Virus record (IMG/VR): IMGVR_UViG_3300041407_000352
Location: 1-58,007 of that record
DNA length: 58,007 nt
Direction: 5' to 3' (one strand)
Source of the DNA: a virus
A program made the position numbers and the translations under genes. Shown here in pieces: positions 31,654 to 39,720 of this stretch (within the stretch, counting starts at the first letter, position 1; each line of letters begins with the position of its first letter). The notes beneath the pieces were generated by a model. That model had not been told where the DNA came from and did not search any database. It saw only the letters and a program-made list of their open reading frames with translations.

Positions 31654-31902
31654 GTGAGCAGTATTGATATTTACGTGATTGAGTACAGACTCTATGGAGA
31701 GCCGAGGTCTTTCATCATCCGCACAAAGCTGATGAACAATGCTGAGGCTTGGCAATGGGCGAGTTGTGACACTGGTATTGCCCCCATTCCTAAGCCAGGC
31801 CGTCCGCCACTGAAGCGCTTCTCTAAGCCAATGGCGGAGCGTTTCGGTATCACCGACGTGAGATGGCGCGAGTCAGTGCCAGTCACGTGGGAGGAGGTAT
31901 AA
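31654..31902 (+). CDS. Small Pseudomonas-type protein, 82 aa (probably DUF6555)
   Basis: GTG start with AAGGAG 8 nt upstream. The sequence IDIYVIEYRLYGEPRSFIIR and MNNAEAWQWASCD, then a basic region and FGITDVRW, resembles a small protein common in Pseudomonas genomes. The family name is from memory and unverified. It runs against the late operon, paired with the next gene (4 nt apart). Confidence 0.72.
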   Translation: MSSIDIYVIEYRLYGEPRSFIIRTKLMNNAEAWQWASCDTGIAPIPKPGRPPLKRFSKPMAERFGITDVRWRESVPVTWEEV

Positions 31903-31906
31903 GTAA

Positions 31907-32146
31907 ATGGCAAACAGCACCTCAGCGGCATCAGACGAACACTTCTGGGATGACCAGTTAGCTAAAAATACCGAGCTATTCCGCCAGGCCGATTTGCTCG
32001 ACGAGGCCGCATACAAGATCATCGAAGAAGACCGAGGTGACGCCTACACTTGGGAGCGATTTTCCGAAGCCAAGGCGCGGGCCGATAACAGTCGAACCGT
32101 CGCCTATCAAGACTGGAAGCGAATCAAGCGAGCGATGCAGAAGTAG
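31907..32146 (+). CDS. Small helical accessory protein, 79 aa
   Basis: ATG follows GGAGG. The protein is acidic-helical (DDQLAKNTELFRQADLLDEA) and ends basic (WKRIKRAMQK). It is co-transcribed with the 82-aa gene. The pair is flanked by the 58-nt repeats. Function unknown. Confidence 0.7.
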   Translation: MANSTSAASDEHFWDDQLAKNTELFRQADLLDEAAYKIIEEDRGDAYTWERFSEAKARADNSRTVAYQDWKRIKRAMQK

Positions 32147-32358
32147 GAGCGCCCGTCTTTCCGAGCTGTCCGCCGAAGACCTTCTCTGCGTCGACGCCCC
32201 TTTGCATCGATCTCGCAGTCCAGTCTCGCGCCACTCTGGAGCATGTTCGGCCAGGGTGCGCGGGCTGCCGGTGTTTTCTCGTGTCACTGCACTTGCCGGC
32301 TTATCAGTGTCCAGGCCTTCCGTGAGGCCGCCCTGGCTGCGGTGAATGAGTCGGCTAC

Positions 32359-32416
32359 AGCGGCACTCCCAGCTCGGAGCATTGGGTGTGGCTGAGCCGA
32401 AAACGAAAAAGCCCCG
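32359..32416. repeat. 58-nt direct repeat, copy 2
   Basis: Matches 31451-31508. Similarity seems to continue a little upstream (GTGAAT, GAGTCGGCT). The repeat pair surrounds about 0.9 kb that carries two accessory genes. The 200 nt before this copy (32147-32358) shows no convincing gene. Confidence 0.75.
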
Positions 32417-32436
32417 CACGAGGCGAGGCTTTTTTA
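32406..32436. terminator. Bidirectional terminator
   Basis: AGCCCCGC and GCGAGGCT form an 8-bp stem with one mismatch, with A5 on one side and T6 on the other. It stands between the plus-strand pair and the leftward 163-aa gene. Confidence 0.78.
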
Positions 32437-32450
32437 ATCGATCTGCGATG

Positions 32451-32942
32451 TCAGTTCGTGAACAATTCCGGATCGAAGTGCCTGTAGATATTTTCCGTCA
32501 GTGCATTCCAAAGCGGGTCAAAGCTACCGGATTCAGCGTCGCCCAGAAGGATGTGAACAGGCTGCTCTATTCCCTCAACATGAAATAAGTATTCGTTTGC
32601 ATCTTCTTTGGCGGATATCCGGAAAATAACCGACTCGCTTGACTGCAGCGGCGTTTCGGGATTCAGAGTTACCCTAAGCGCAAAATGAAGCATGCAGTCG
32701 TTCTGATCCTCAAGCAACTGAGCCCTAATGGGAGTGAACTCCGAGCCGCTTAGAGTCCCGAGCTCCACATACGAATGCGTAGAACCGTCTGGACTTTTCC
32801 AGCCCGGCAGAGGCAATCCCAAAAAAAGCCTGTAGCTGTTGGGCAGCTTCGAAACTATCTCGGCAAGATTCTCCCAGTACCGATTTTTCTCTGTGTTGAA
32901 TTCCGTGAGTCGCTCGAGCAATAGCTCATACATCGTGGCCAT
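32451..32942 (-). CDS. Hypothetical protein, 163 aa
   Basis: ATG 32942 follows GGGAGG (a strong SD), preferred to an upstream start. The product is acidic with a helical N-terminus (YELLLERLTEFNTEKNRYWE) and a beta-sheet body. Its GC is lower than its neighbours'. It sits between two terminators, so it is probably an independent accessory gene. Family unknown. Confidence 0.7.
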   Translation of the reverse strand: MATMYELLLERLTEFNTEKNRYWENLAEIVSKLPNSYRLFLGLPLPGWKSPDGSTHSYVELGTLSGSEFTPIRAQLLEDQNDCMLHFALRVTLNPETPLQSSESVIFRISAKEDANEYLFHVEGIEQPVHILLGDAESGSFDPLWNALTENIYRHFDPELFTN

Positions 32943-33020
32943 TTTCACCTCCCTTTGTGGTGGGCAAAAGATGTCACAACTGCCAACGCAGCGATAGCTC
33001 ATGTCACTCTCTAAAAGCAA

Positions 33021-33044
33021 AAACCCGGCACAGTGGCCGGGTTT
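33021..33044. terminator. Terminator downstream of the Q-like gene
   Basis: Stem AAACCCGGC/GCCGGGTTT with loop ACAGTG, flanked by A/T runs on both sides. It would stop leftward early transcripts after the antiterminator candidate, the position of lambda tR'. Confidence 0.75.
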
Positions 33045-33126
33045 CTTTGTGTCAATCCCTTACGCGCAAGATCGACAGGATGGGGGAATATTCTCTCATT
33101 CTCTCACCCTTTGCAATGGCTATTTG

Positions 33127-33672
33127 CTACGCCGCGCAACTTTCGATCAGACCCTCTGAATCCAGCAGTTCTTGAGCGACTGTTAGCGCCTCGTTCACCT
33201 GGTCATCGAGCGCCTTGCGAATGTTCGAGCGCCACCGGTACCGGGTCGATTCGGGTTTTCCATCATTGTCCCAGTTGGTGATGTCATACCACGCTGCCGG
33301 GAGCACCGCCGCGGAACGCTTGCCCTCCACGCCTGCCACCTGCGGGATTGCCCAGGTCAGCACTGCGCACTCACGGAAGCGTTTAGGCGCTGGCGATTGT
33401 GCCGTCTTGATCAGCTCAAGGATTGCCCCATGCTTGCGTTCGTCGTGGGTCGAGTACTTCGCGACCAAGGCCCGCCAGTGAGCCGGAGAAAGAGTTTTAT
33501 GCAGCCGGCCAAACACCCAACAGTCAGTGAGGAATGCCGCCTCCTTGCCGACGATCTCCCCCTTCTGCTTTGCGCACTGCACCTTTGGCTCGAAATCGCA
33601 GCCGCCGGCGGAATTGATGGTTTCGGCGGCGAGCGCCCGGACTACTGCGGATACCACGTTGCGATAGGTCAT
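33127..33672 (-). CDS. Probable late antiterminator (Q analogue by position)
   Basis: The 181-aa product is the last gene of the early leftward operon, after NinG, as lambda Q is. It has a central WVFGRLHKTLSPAHWRALVA helix segment, a basic C-terminal region (STRYRWRSNIRKALDDQ), and two Cys near the start (C25, C33) that could bind zinc. I cannot see a firm Q family signature. The late operon downstream has several intrinsic terminators, which makes such a factor likely. Confidence 0.55.
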   Translation of the reverse strand: MTYRNVVSAVVRALAAETINSAGGCDFEPKVQCAKQKGEIVGKEAAFLTDCWVFGRLHKTLSPAHWRALVAKYSTHDERKHGAILELIKTAQSPAPKRFRECAVLTWAIPQVAGVEGKRSAAVLPAAWYDITNWDNDGKPESTRYRWRSNIRKALDDQVNEALTVAQELLDSEGLIESCAA

Positions 33673-34289
33673 GCTGCTCTCCCCTTCAGCTCTTTTGTTT
33701 TTGCCCGGTAGTCGGCGGTCATCGCCTTCAGTTCTTCGGTGGTGTACTTCTTCGCTTCATGAGGGCCTTCCAGCCAATCGACGGCCTCGGCTCCGATCCG
33801 CTTCACCAGTGCTATCCGGTAATTCACGATGTTCCCGGAGAGCTGGGTGTTACACGGCGAGCACTGGCGGTGGCAGTTCAGCGGCTCGAAGCGCAGCGCA
33901 GGGTTGCTGCCGACGGTGCGGTAATGCCCTGCGTCGTATTTGCCTTGGTGGTGGCGGCCGCAACTGATGCAAGGCAGCTCGGCATCGCGCTCACGCACCC
34001 AGGCGTTGAAAGCGATCTGTGTGTCCTTGAGGTGATCCGCCCGACTCTTCAGCTTCTCCTTGCGGACCTTGATCTCTTTGCGCTCGATATCGGCAAGTGC
34101 CTTGCGTGCACGCACCTGATTCGCCGGTGCATGAGCGATGGCGCAAGCAATCTCGCCGCACACAGCCTGGAAGTCGCGAGCCGGGGTGAACATGACCGCG
34201 CATACCTTGCAGCGCTTGCTGCGTCGTTCGCGCGCCTGGATTCCACCCGACTTAAGCGGCGTGGCGCGCTTCAATTCTGTCCGCTTCAT
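33669..34289 (-). CDS. ninG: NinG / Rap recombination nuclease-like protein
   Basis: The 206-aa product has the NinG organisation. An N-terminal zinc finger (CKVCAVMFTPARDFQAVCGEI-like, with C-x2-C and C-x4-C pairs) is followed by a helical basic region, then a second Cys/His cluster (ISCGRHHQGKYDAGHY, CHRQCSPCN) of HNH-like form. In lambda, Rap cuts branched DNA and aids recombination. It overlaps both neighbours by 4 nt. Confidence 0.92.
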   Translation of the reverse strand: MKRTELKRATPLKSGGIQARERRSKRCKVCAVMFTPARDFQAVCGEIACAIAHAPANQVRARKALADIERKEIKVRKEKLKSRADHLKDTQIAFNAWVRERDAELPCISCGRHHQGKYDAGHYRTVGSNPALRFEPLNCHRQCSPCNTQLSGNIVNYRIALVKRIGAEAVDWLEGPHEAKKYTTEELKAMTADYRAKTKELKGRAA

Positions 34290-34873
34290 GCGTAACTCCC
34301 CAACTGATCACCCGCAGAAAGCGCGTCAGCTTCATTCTCAAAGTGTGCGGACAGAACCAACCGCCAGCAGGCGTTGAAGACATCGCGATAAAGGGGCTCG
34401 AAAGAGGTGTCGTCCATGTTTGCCCAACTGATCGACTTGGCCTCTTTGCGGATCCCCTCGGGCGTGTGCACTAGGTGGAAATGGCCAGCTTCGATCGTCA
34501 CCCACTCGCGGAAGGCTTCGCGGCTCTTGTCTACTGCCGGGAAACGCTCGGCACGAGCCGATTCAAGACCTGAGACATATGCCGCGACCGCGTCCGACAA
34601 TTGGCCCGGCTTGCCGCTCTGTGCTTCGAAGAACTTGGCCAGGCCGTGAATGCCGCGCATCTCCTGGCGCGGAATTAGGCCACCGACCGGCTCCCAGTAG
34701 TCCCAAGCAAGATCAAGCATTGAGAAGAACTTTCCGTGGAACTTGCCGTTGCGCATGCGGGTGAACTTGCCGTGGATGATCTGGCCAGTCTTCCACTTCT
34801 GAACGGTTTCACGGTCAGCCTCGGTGGCCGGTACCAAGCCTTGTGCCGTGCGGATCAATGCGAGCTCAGCCAT
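34286..34873 (-). CDS. DUF1367 family protein
   Basis: The 195-aa product contains KTGQIIHGKFTRMRNGKFHG, then MLDLAWDYWEP and IPRQEMRGIHGLAKFFEAQSG-like blocks, which resemble DUF1367. That family is found between replication and nin genes of many lambdoid phages. Function unknown. Overlaps adjacent genes by 4 and 8 nt. Confidence 0.85.
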   Translation of the reverse strand: MAELALIRTAQGLVPATEADRETVQKWKTGQIIHGKFTRMRNGKFHGKFFSMLDLAWDYWEPVGGLIPRQEMRGIHGLAKFFEAQSGKPGQLSDAVAAYVSGLESARAERFPAVDKSREAFREWVTIEAGHFHLVHTPEGIRKEAKSISWANMDDTSFEPLYRDVFNACWRLVLSAHFENEADALSAGDQLGSYA

Positions 34874-35654
34874 GGGATGCCTTCCCCGATTCCAGTTCCT
34901 CGGCCTGCTTCAGCAGCAGCGCCCGGCGATCTGCCAACGCATTGGCCGCCTCGACCCTCATTTCGTCCTTCCTTGCGGCGGAGGCCGCTCGCATTTCCAT
35001 CATGGAAGCCTTTACGCCTTGAAGCCTTTCGCGCACTGCTGGCGTCGGCCGGGTCACTTCGCCGGTGATCAGGCCCGCCAGTGCACGACCGTCTTCAGTG
35101 ACCGGCACCACGCTCAGGTCTGCCAGATACAACCGACCACGCTCTTGGGGAATGCGCCGCATCTGAACGGCTTTGGTGATCGCAGCAGTGCGCCGGTTCG
35201 CGTCAAACCCGACGGACACATGCCAGTTCACAGCTTTGACGTCATCCCGGGCTTGGGCAACAAGACGTTCGTAAGCGCTGATGAACGCCATTCGCGCGCC
35301 GACCTTGTCACCTGCATCGAGGACAGGCTTCGCCGCCGCTAATGCGAGCTGGATTTCATCGGTCAGCACCACGGTTTCGAACTCGTCATCCGTGGTCATC
35401 GCGATCGCCCAGGCTTCGTCCTTGCCCGGGCGGCCATCTTCGGCTTGAATGCGTTGCAGGACCGCGGCGAGCGTCAGCTTGCCGGTCAGTTCTCGGCGGC
35501 ATGCCTGAAGTGCCTTGCGGATATCCGTCGGAGCGAACACGGCCAGGTCCTCAGCCATCAACTCAGCAGCCGTGGCGCTGATGGTCTGACCGAGGGTTTC
35601 GGCGGTGGCGCAGATTGCGCCGGCGAGTTGTGCGCGATCGTCAGAGGAAAGCAT
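34866..35654 (-). CDS. Replication accessory protein, possible helicase loader (P position)
   Basis: The 262-aa product follows the O-like gene, where lambda has P. The N-terminal half is helical and has a segment ending EDGRPGKDEAWAIA, similar to a motif in phage replication proteins. The C-terminal third is a basic-acidic coiled helix. ATG 35654 follows GGGAGG. Helicase loading is inferred from position. Confidence 0.65.
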   Translation of the reverse strand: MLSSDDRAQLAGAICATAETLGQTISATAAELMAEDLAVFAPTDIRKALQACRRELTGKLTLAAVLQRIQAEDGRPGKDEAWAIAMTTDDEFETVVLTDEIQLALAAAKPVLDAGDKVGARMAFISAYERLVAQARDDVKAVNWHVSVGFDANRRTAAITKAVQMRRIPQERGRLYLADLSVVPVTEDGRALAGLITGEVTRPTPAVRERLQGVKASMMEMRAASAARKDEMRVEAANALADRRALLLKQAEELESGKASHG

Positions 35655-36612
35655 TGCGCGGACCTCCCTCACGGATATTCCGGGCAGCTTCCTGCGCGGC
35701 GTTGATGTTGGCTTGGGTGTCTTCCAGTTGCCGAGCGGTGCGGCCGTTAATTTGCGTCTGAGTGACCCACTGCGTGTGGTAGCTCTCAGCGTTAGCCAGC
35801 AGCTCGCTGACGCTGTGGCACTTGCGAATCAGTTGGGCATCGCTGATCCCGACGTAGTACGCGGCAACGCTGTGGGCGACATCGATGCCGAGGCGGCCGA
35901 TCAGCAACCCAACCTGCCCTCCCACCTTGGCGTTCCAGACTGGCCATGCCTTGTACCGCTTGCGGTAGGACATGGCGTAGTTCGCCCAGGTCTTGAACGT
36001 TTTGCAGGTCTGGTCTTTGGGGCCTGGCATGTCGGCAGGGATTTCAACCCGTGGCGCTTCGGTGCGATCAACGACCAGCACCAACCCGCCGGATCGGTTC
36101 GGCTTGTCCGAGCCATCCTGCAAATCCTGATTACTGGTTACCTGATTGGTACCCTGATTATTGGTACCCTGATTTGTCGGAGATTTTTCCGACCCTAGCC
36201 CGGATTTTTTTCCGACCTTGCTCGGAGATTTATCCGAGGCAGATCGGATATTTTTCCGACCATCGATAGCATCAGAGGTCGGATATTTTTCCGACCCATC
36301 CAATTTGCGATTCCACTCTTTGGCCTTCTCGGTCAAGCGAACGAGCGTGATGCTCGAAGTACTCGAAAGCTCAATCAAGCCGGCGTCGCGCAGAGCTTTC
36401 AGCAAGCGGTAAGCGGTGTCCGGTTTGTCGGTGAGCAGCGGCAGTTCTTCAACGATCTTGCTCTTGCTCAGGGCGAAGTAGATTCCCGTATCCGTCTTGA
36501 TTGGATTGGCCCAGCTCGGGCTCTCGTAGACGAAGGCAAACAGTAGGGCTTGCTGAGAATTCAGCCCCCACTCCAGCGCCTTCACCTGGTTGATCGTGAC
36601 GGTGTATTGCAT
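35641..36612 (-). CDS. Replication initiator (O-like) with origin inside the gene
   Basis: The 323-aa product has an N-terminal winged-helix domain (1-100; phage_rep_O-like: WGLNSQQALLFAFVYE). A low-complexity linker follows (about 105-165), rich in S, K, P and then N, Q, G, T. The C-terminal domain (about 190-320) contains FKTWANYAMSYRKRYKAWPV, seen in DnaD-like or O-like C-termini. The linker is encoded by five 16-bp iterons and a repeated CCTGATT region, the plan of lambda O and ori. It likely binds the iterons and recruits the helicase. Confidence 0.87.
   Translation of the reverse strand: MQYTVTINQVKALEWGLNSQQALLFAFVYESPSWANPIKTDTGIYFALSKSKIVEELPLLTDKPDTAYRLLKALRDAGLIELSSTSSITLVRLTEKAKEWNRKLDGSEKYPTSDAIDGRKNIRSASDKSPSKVGKKSGLGSEKSPTNQGTNNQGTNQVTSNQDLQDGSDKPNRSGGLVLVVDRTEAPRVEIPADMPGPKDQTCKTFKTWANYAMSYRKRYKAWPVWNAKVGGQVGLLIGRLGIDVAHSVAAYYVGISDAQLIRKCHSVSELLANAESYHTQWVTQTQINGRTARQLEDTQANINAAQEAARNIREGGPRNAFL
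36126..36294. other. Probable phage replication origin (iterons)
   Basis: Five copies of a palindromic 16-mer close to TCGGATATTTTTCCGA start at 36177, 36200, 36222, 36244 and 36279; four are spaced 22-23 bp, about two DNA turns. Next to them CCTGATT starts at 36126, 36141, 36153 and 36168, giving a second repeat set. The layout is like lambda ori, with iterons and a neighbouring repeat-rich region inside the initiator gene. Confidence 0.85.
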
Positions 36613-36613
36613 G

Positions 36614-37420
36614 TCAGCCCTTCCCGACCAGTTTGGTCAGTTCAAGGAAGCGATCCACGTACCAGTGAGGTTGGGTTTCGCGAGGGGATTGAGGATTAGT
36701 CAAATTCTTGCCAAAACGAAGGCCCTGATCAGTCACCGACCAAAAGTCGACCATTTCCTGCTTGGAGTTCTTGCGCTGCAGCTGTTTGAGAAAGCCCCTG
36801 ACGGCCAACGCACGGTTGAATGCCGCCGGCGCGACTCGGATGCCGTTGTCTTTGAGCAAGGCCGTGGCTGACTTGGTGGGCATCGAGGAGCCGCCGGCAG
36901 CATCTGGCGCGGCGTCGACGGCGTAGCCTGGGAGAAACTTCGGGTCCAGCCCGTTGTTCTGGGCGATCCTCGTGAGCATGGCCATCTGGCACGATGGCGC
37001 AGGCTTCAGCAGGCGCGTGAAGCACTCCATGATGGCGATCTCGCCAACAACCTTGGTGCCATTGAGCAGAACCTGCTCGCGGGCGCCCTGCTGCTGTTCC
37101 AGCTCGCGCCAGCGGCGAATCACTTTCATGCGCATTGGTGCGCTGTAGCCGGTGAGCAGGCAATCGGTGTGCTCGCGGTCGAGCATGTATTCAACTTGCT
37201 CTCGGTTTTGACCGTCCAGATAGATGTGCTCAAAACTGAGTACATCTAAATTGAGTTCTTTCAGCATCGCTGCGGTGTCGCGCTTCACGTTGGCGTGACG
37301 CTTGCCGGTCACGTTGGCTATCTCGCGGGAGGACATTGTGGTCCGCGACACGTTTTCGGAATTAACAAAACGTGTCGCGACATGGTTCGGGGTATTGCTT
37401 GATTCGAAGTGTTGGTTCAT
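36614..37420 (-). CDS. Rha-type phage regulatory protein
   Basis: The 268-aa product has an N-terminal pRha-like domain: SREIANVTGKRHANVKRDTA, then LDREHTDCLLTGYSAPMRMK and VIRRWRELE. The C-terminal half (about 130-268) is a separate DNA-binding-like region with a DNGIRVAP segment, as in antirepressor-type proteins. GAGG precedes the ATG. The 36-nt palindrome copy B lies within codons about 14-26. It directly precedes the O-like gene. Confidence 0.85.
   Translation of the reverse strand: MNQHFESSNTPNHVATRFVNSENVSRTTMSSREIANVTGKRHANVKRDTAAMLKELNLDVLSFEHIYLDGQNREQVEYMLDREHTDCLLTGYSAPMRMKVIRRWRELEQQQGAREQVLLNGTKVVGEIAIMECFTRLLKPAPSCQMAMLTRIAQNNGLDPKFLPGYAVDAAPDAAGGSSMPTKSATALLKDNGIRVAPAAFNRALAVRGFLKQLQRKNSKQEMVDFWSVTDQGLRFGKNLTNPQSPRETQPHWYVDRFLELTKLVGKG
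37344..37379. repeat. 36-nt palindromic element, copy B (perfect 13-bp arms)
   Basis: CGCGACACGTTTT (37344-37356) and AAAACGTGTCGCG (37367-37379) are perfect complements with a 10-nt loop. It lies within the 5' end of the Rha-like gene, coding for part of TRFVNSENVSR. Two related copies are at 30196 and 47104. Confidence 0.9.
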
Positions 37421-37444
37421 TCTTGCCTCGCAATGTTGTTGAAG

Positions 37445-37472
37445 AAGCCGGCCTCGTACGCCGGCTTTTTTA
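37445..37472. terminator. Terminator between the Rha-like and CII-like genes
   Basis: Stem AAGCCGGC/GCCGGCTT with loop CTCGTAC and a T6 run on the plus strand; the minus side has a weaker TTCTTC. A likely control point for early leftward transcripts, or for rightward RNA. Confidence 0.72.
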
Positions 37473-37606
37473 TGCCTGGCCGTTTGCTGCCTTTCCCCTA
37501 ATAGTGGGTAGGCAGTGATCCAAAAACGGCGTGTCGAAACTCAAAATCTTGAAATGCCAATCCATGGCAATCTCCACCCTCAAAACATTCAGCATGCGAA
37601 AACTTT

Positions 37607-38029
37607 TCAGGCTGCTTTTACCGACGCATCCATCACGTCTAGGCTCTGCCGGACATGGTTGATTTCTTGGCGGATCATGGTCTTCTCCAAAGTGCTGACG
37701 TGGTCGTCGTCGAGCGCCTCGTGTACCGCAATGGTCAGATCGGCCACTTCCTTGCCTACGTTGATCAAGGACTTGGTCAGTGCTTGTGGTTCAGGGGCGG
37801 ACTTGGCGACCAGGTCAAAACCAAACTCGTTGGCCAGGGCCAGCAGTGGGCGCATGTCGCCGGTGTGCAGCAAGATCCCGAATAGATGCTCCACGGTCAG
37901 GTGGTGCGCATCGTTGTCAGGGTTGGCGCGCTGAAGAAGACCTACATGCGGAACGCCCATTTTTGCCGCCAGTGCTTTTGCCTCGTTATCCAGAACAGCG
38001 CTCTGGCAGGCCCGCAGGAAATCTTCCAT
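37607..38029 (-). CDS. CII-like regulator (CP76 family)
   Basis: ATG 38029 has GAGG 8 nt upstream. The 140-aa product begins MEDFLRACQSAVLDNEAKAL and has AAKMGVPHVGLLQRANPDND, VEHLFGILLHTGDMRPLLAL. This is the phage regulatory CII (CP76) pattern, with a helix-turn-helix-like segment. A coiled C-terminus suggests an oligomer. It could activate lysogeny promoters, as lambda cII does. Confidence 0.8.
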   Translation of the reverse strand: MEDFLRACQSAVLDNEAKALAAKMGVPHVGLLQRANPDNDAHHLTVEHLFGILLHTGDMRPLLALANEFGFDLVAKSAPEPQALTKSLINVGKEVADLTIAVHEALDDDHVSTLEKTMIRQEINHVRQSLDVMDASVKAA

Positions 38030-38220
38030 TCGTAAAACCTCGTTTCTGTTTCCGTGGTGGCGATGCGCCAACAAGGCAATAATTCGCTCATCAACTGATC
38101 AGGGATGAACCCATGACCCTTTCTGCTTCCAGTCCCGAACCAGGGGCCAGAGCCAATATTGAAATCCGTTACCTACCTACCTGCTCTGCTTTCTCTGCGG
38201 TCCCTAATAAGGGCTGTGAA

Positions 38221-38412
38221 TCACCGCTTGGGCGGGAAGGCAACCACGTTGCTTTCGGGTGGTGCGCTGTCGCAGATCGCTTTCTTGAGTCCTGGCATCG
38301 CCAGTCGCAAAAGCTCGGAAGCCAAGGCATCCGTGGTGATTCCGATCTCCGACGCCCATCGCGCCAGTTCTTCTGTTGCGCCCTTCCTGAGTTCAACTAC
38401 TGCACTGGGCAT
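38221..38412 (-). CDS. Small hypothetical protein, 63 aa
   Basis: ATG 38412 follows GAGGGGGA. A helical product (VVELRKGATEELARWASEIG, then TTDALASELLRLAM) that could be a ribbon-helix-helix or short helical DNA-binding protein. It lies after the RHH-like gene in the cro operon. The 190 nt between this and the CII-like gene hold no gene I can support. Confidence 0.65.
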   Translation of the reverse strand: MPSAVVELRKGATEELARWASEIGITTDALASELLRLAMPGLKKAICDSAPPESNVVAFPPKR

Positions 38413-38433
38413 GAATCCCCCTCTGTGGCCTTC

Positions 38434-38637
38434 TCAGGCGCGTCTTTTCTCCAGCTCAAACGGCAGCTCTCCGAGCGTTCGCTTGACCTCAAGCGCGGCC
38501 TCGATGATTTCTCGGCTAAGCACGCTGTGTTGCAGCTTCATGTCGCGGGCTACGTCCTTCAGTTCCTGAAAGACTTCGTCATCGAGGCGCACCTTCACCT
38601 GGTGCTCGTGCCGGTGCGCTTTATCGTCGTAGGCCAT
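38434..38637 (-). CDS. Ribbon-helix-helix DNA-binding protein, 67 aa
   Basis: HQVKVRLDDEVFQELKDVAR, followed by VLSREIIEAALEVKR, is a classic Arc-type strand-helix-helix pattern (strand at about 12-18, helices at 20-33 and 38-52). SD GGAAG. Second gene of the early leftward operon after cro. Probably a small repressor. Confidence 0.78.
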   Translation of the reverse strand: MAYDDKAHRHEHQVKVRLDDEVFQELKDVARDMKLQHSVLSREIIEAALEVKRTLGELPFELEKRRA

Positions 38638-38673
38638 AGGTTCACTTCCGATTTCGAGGTGACGGTGCTGGGG

Positions 38674-38889
38674 TTAGGCGGCGGATTTACGGGCCGACTG
38701 CGATCGGAAGCAAAGCTCGCGAGCCGTAATTTGCCCGCTGGTCAACTCTTCTGCTTTGAACGCCTTCTCTGCGTTCATCAGGTGGATACCTGACACCCAG
38801 TACGAAACCGCAGCCTGAGATACGCCGAGAGCCAAAGCTGTTTTGGTCTGCCCGCCGAAGAAGTCGACGAGCCGTTCGATGGGAGTCAT
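38674..38889 (-). CDS. Cro-like repressor (YdaS-type HTH)
   Basis: ATG 38889 follows AGGAGGG; an upstream in-frame start would run through the operator. The 71-aa product has the helix-turn-helix LVDFFGGQTKTALALGVSQA and then AVSYWVSG. It diverges from the CI gene, with an 88-nt spacer that holds the operators. First gene of the early leftward operon. Confidence 0.86.
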   Translation of the reverse strand: MTPIERLVDFFGGQTKTALALGVSQAAVSYWVSGIHLMNAEKAFKAEELTSGQITARELCFRSQSARKSAA

Positions 38890-38904
38890 TTTTGATCCCT
38901 CCTG

Positions 38905-38968
38905 ATAAGCCTGCTTATATCCTAAGTAGAAGGACACTTATTTGCAAGCCAATAAGGAAACTTATAAA
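38905..38968. promoter_or_regulatory. OR-like operators and divergent promoters
   Basis: A 14-bp palindrome ATAAGCctGCTTAT lies at 38905-38918, a related ATAAGgaaaCTTAT at 38952-38965, and a degenerate inverted TAAGT...ACTTA at 38923-38940. On the minus strand TTGCAA-N17-TAGGAT fits a cro promoter. On the plus strand TTTGCA-N16-TATAAA (38941-38968) fits a cI promoter with its start near 38975, 3 nt before the cI ATG. The mRNA would be nearly leaderless. Confidence 0.8.
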
Positions 38969-38977
38969 TTCCAGCGG

Positions 38978-39634
38978 ATGAGCACACTTGCCGAACGAAT
39001 TAAATCCGCACGAATGCACGCCAAACTGACGCAGAAAGCTCTTGCTCTAAAAGCAGGTGTTGAGCAGCCAGTGATTTCGCAGCTGGAGACAGGAAAAAAT
39101 CTTCAAAGCGCACACTTGCCGAAGATCGCGCACGCTTGTGGCGTGAGCGCGATCTGGCTTTCGGAGAACATTGGTCCAATGATCAGTGTCGCTAAGGGTG
39201 ACTCTAACGTCGCCGAAACTCGCCAGCAGCTTGAGTCCTTCCGCTATCCGGTTATCAGTTGGGTTGCTGCCGGAGCTTGGGCTGAAGCAGTGGAGCCCTA
39301 CCCGACCGGCTTTTCCGATCGCTACGAGTTTTCCGAATATGACTCAAAAGGCGCGGCATTCTGGCTTGAGGTCAAAGGCGACTCGATGACCTCCTCCGCC
39401 GGCCAGAGCATTACTGAGGGCACATTGATCCTGGTAGACACCGAAGCTGAGGTCCTGCCTGGCAAATTAGTGATCGCCAAATTGCCCGAAAGCAACGAAG
39501 CAACGTTCAAGAAGCTCGTCAGCGACGGCGGAAAACTATTCTTGAAGCCGCTCAATCCGGGCTACCCAATCGAACCCTTTGACGATAGCTGCCGGATCGT
39601 AGGCGTCGTCGTACGGGCGTTGCAGAAGTTTTAA
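38978..39634 (+). CDS. CI-type repressor, S24 self-cleaving
   Basis: The 218-aa product has an N-terminal HTH (TQKALALKAGVEQPVISQLE, about 18-37). A LexA/CI-type peptidase domain follows, with cleavage site A98-G99 in VAAGAW, nucleophile S136 in KGDSM and likely general base K178 in ATFKK. RecA-stimulated self-cleavage would induce the prophage. ATG 38978 lies just after the -10 box and lacks an SD, so leaderless translation is likely, as for lambda cI from PRM. An upstream TTG start would run through the operator. Confidence 0.93.
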   Translation: MSTLAERIKSARMHAKLTQKALALKAGVEQPVISQLETGKNLQSAHLPKIAHACGVSAIWLSENIGPMISVAKGDSNVAETRQQLESFRYPVISWVAAGAWAEAVEPYPTGFSDRYEFSEYDSKGAAFWLEVKGDSMTSSAGQSITEGTLILVDTEAEVLPGKLVIAKLPESNEATFKKLVSDGGKLFLKPLNPGYPIEPFDDSCRIVGVVVRALQKF

Positions 39635-39720
39635 TTAGTAGAGAGTGAGTTTTTGATTGGGTGCGCACTCAAGATAATGGGCGCCGTCCTAAGCCGTTTT
39701 AACCAACAGGAAAGGAATCC

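Noticed and set aside
32037-32345. Open frame (102 aa) after the 79-aa gene
   Set aside because: It starts inside the 79-aa gene and has no SD or protein-like pattern. The stretch appears non-coding.
36177-36294. CRISPR-like array
   Set aside because: The regular 16-mers lie in the O-like gene and the spacers are only 6-19 nt. They fit iterons.
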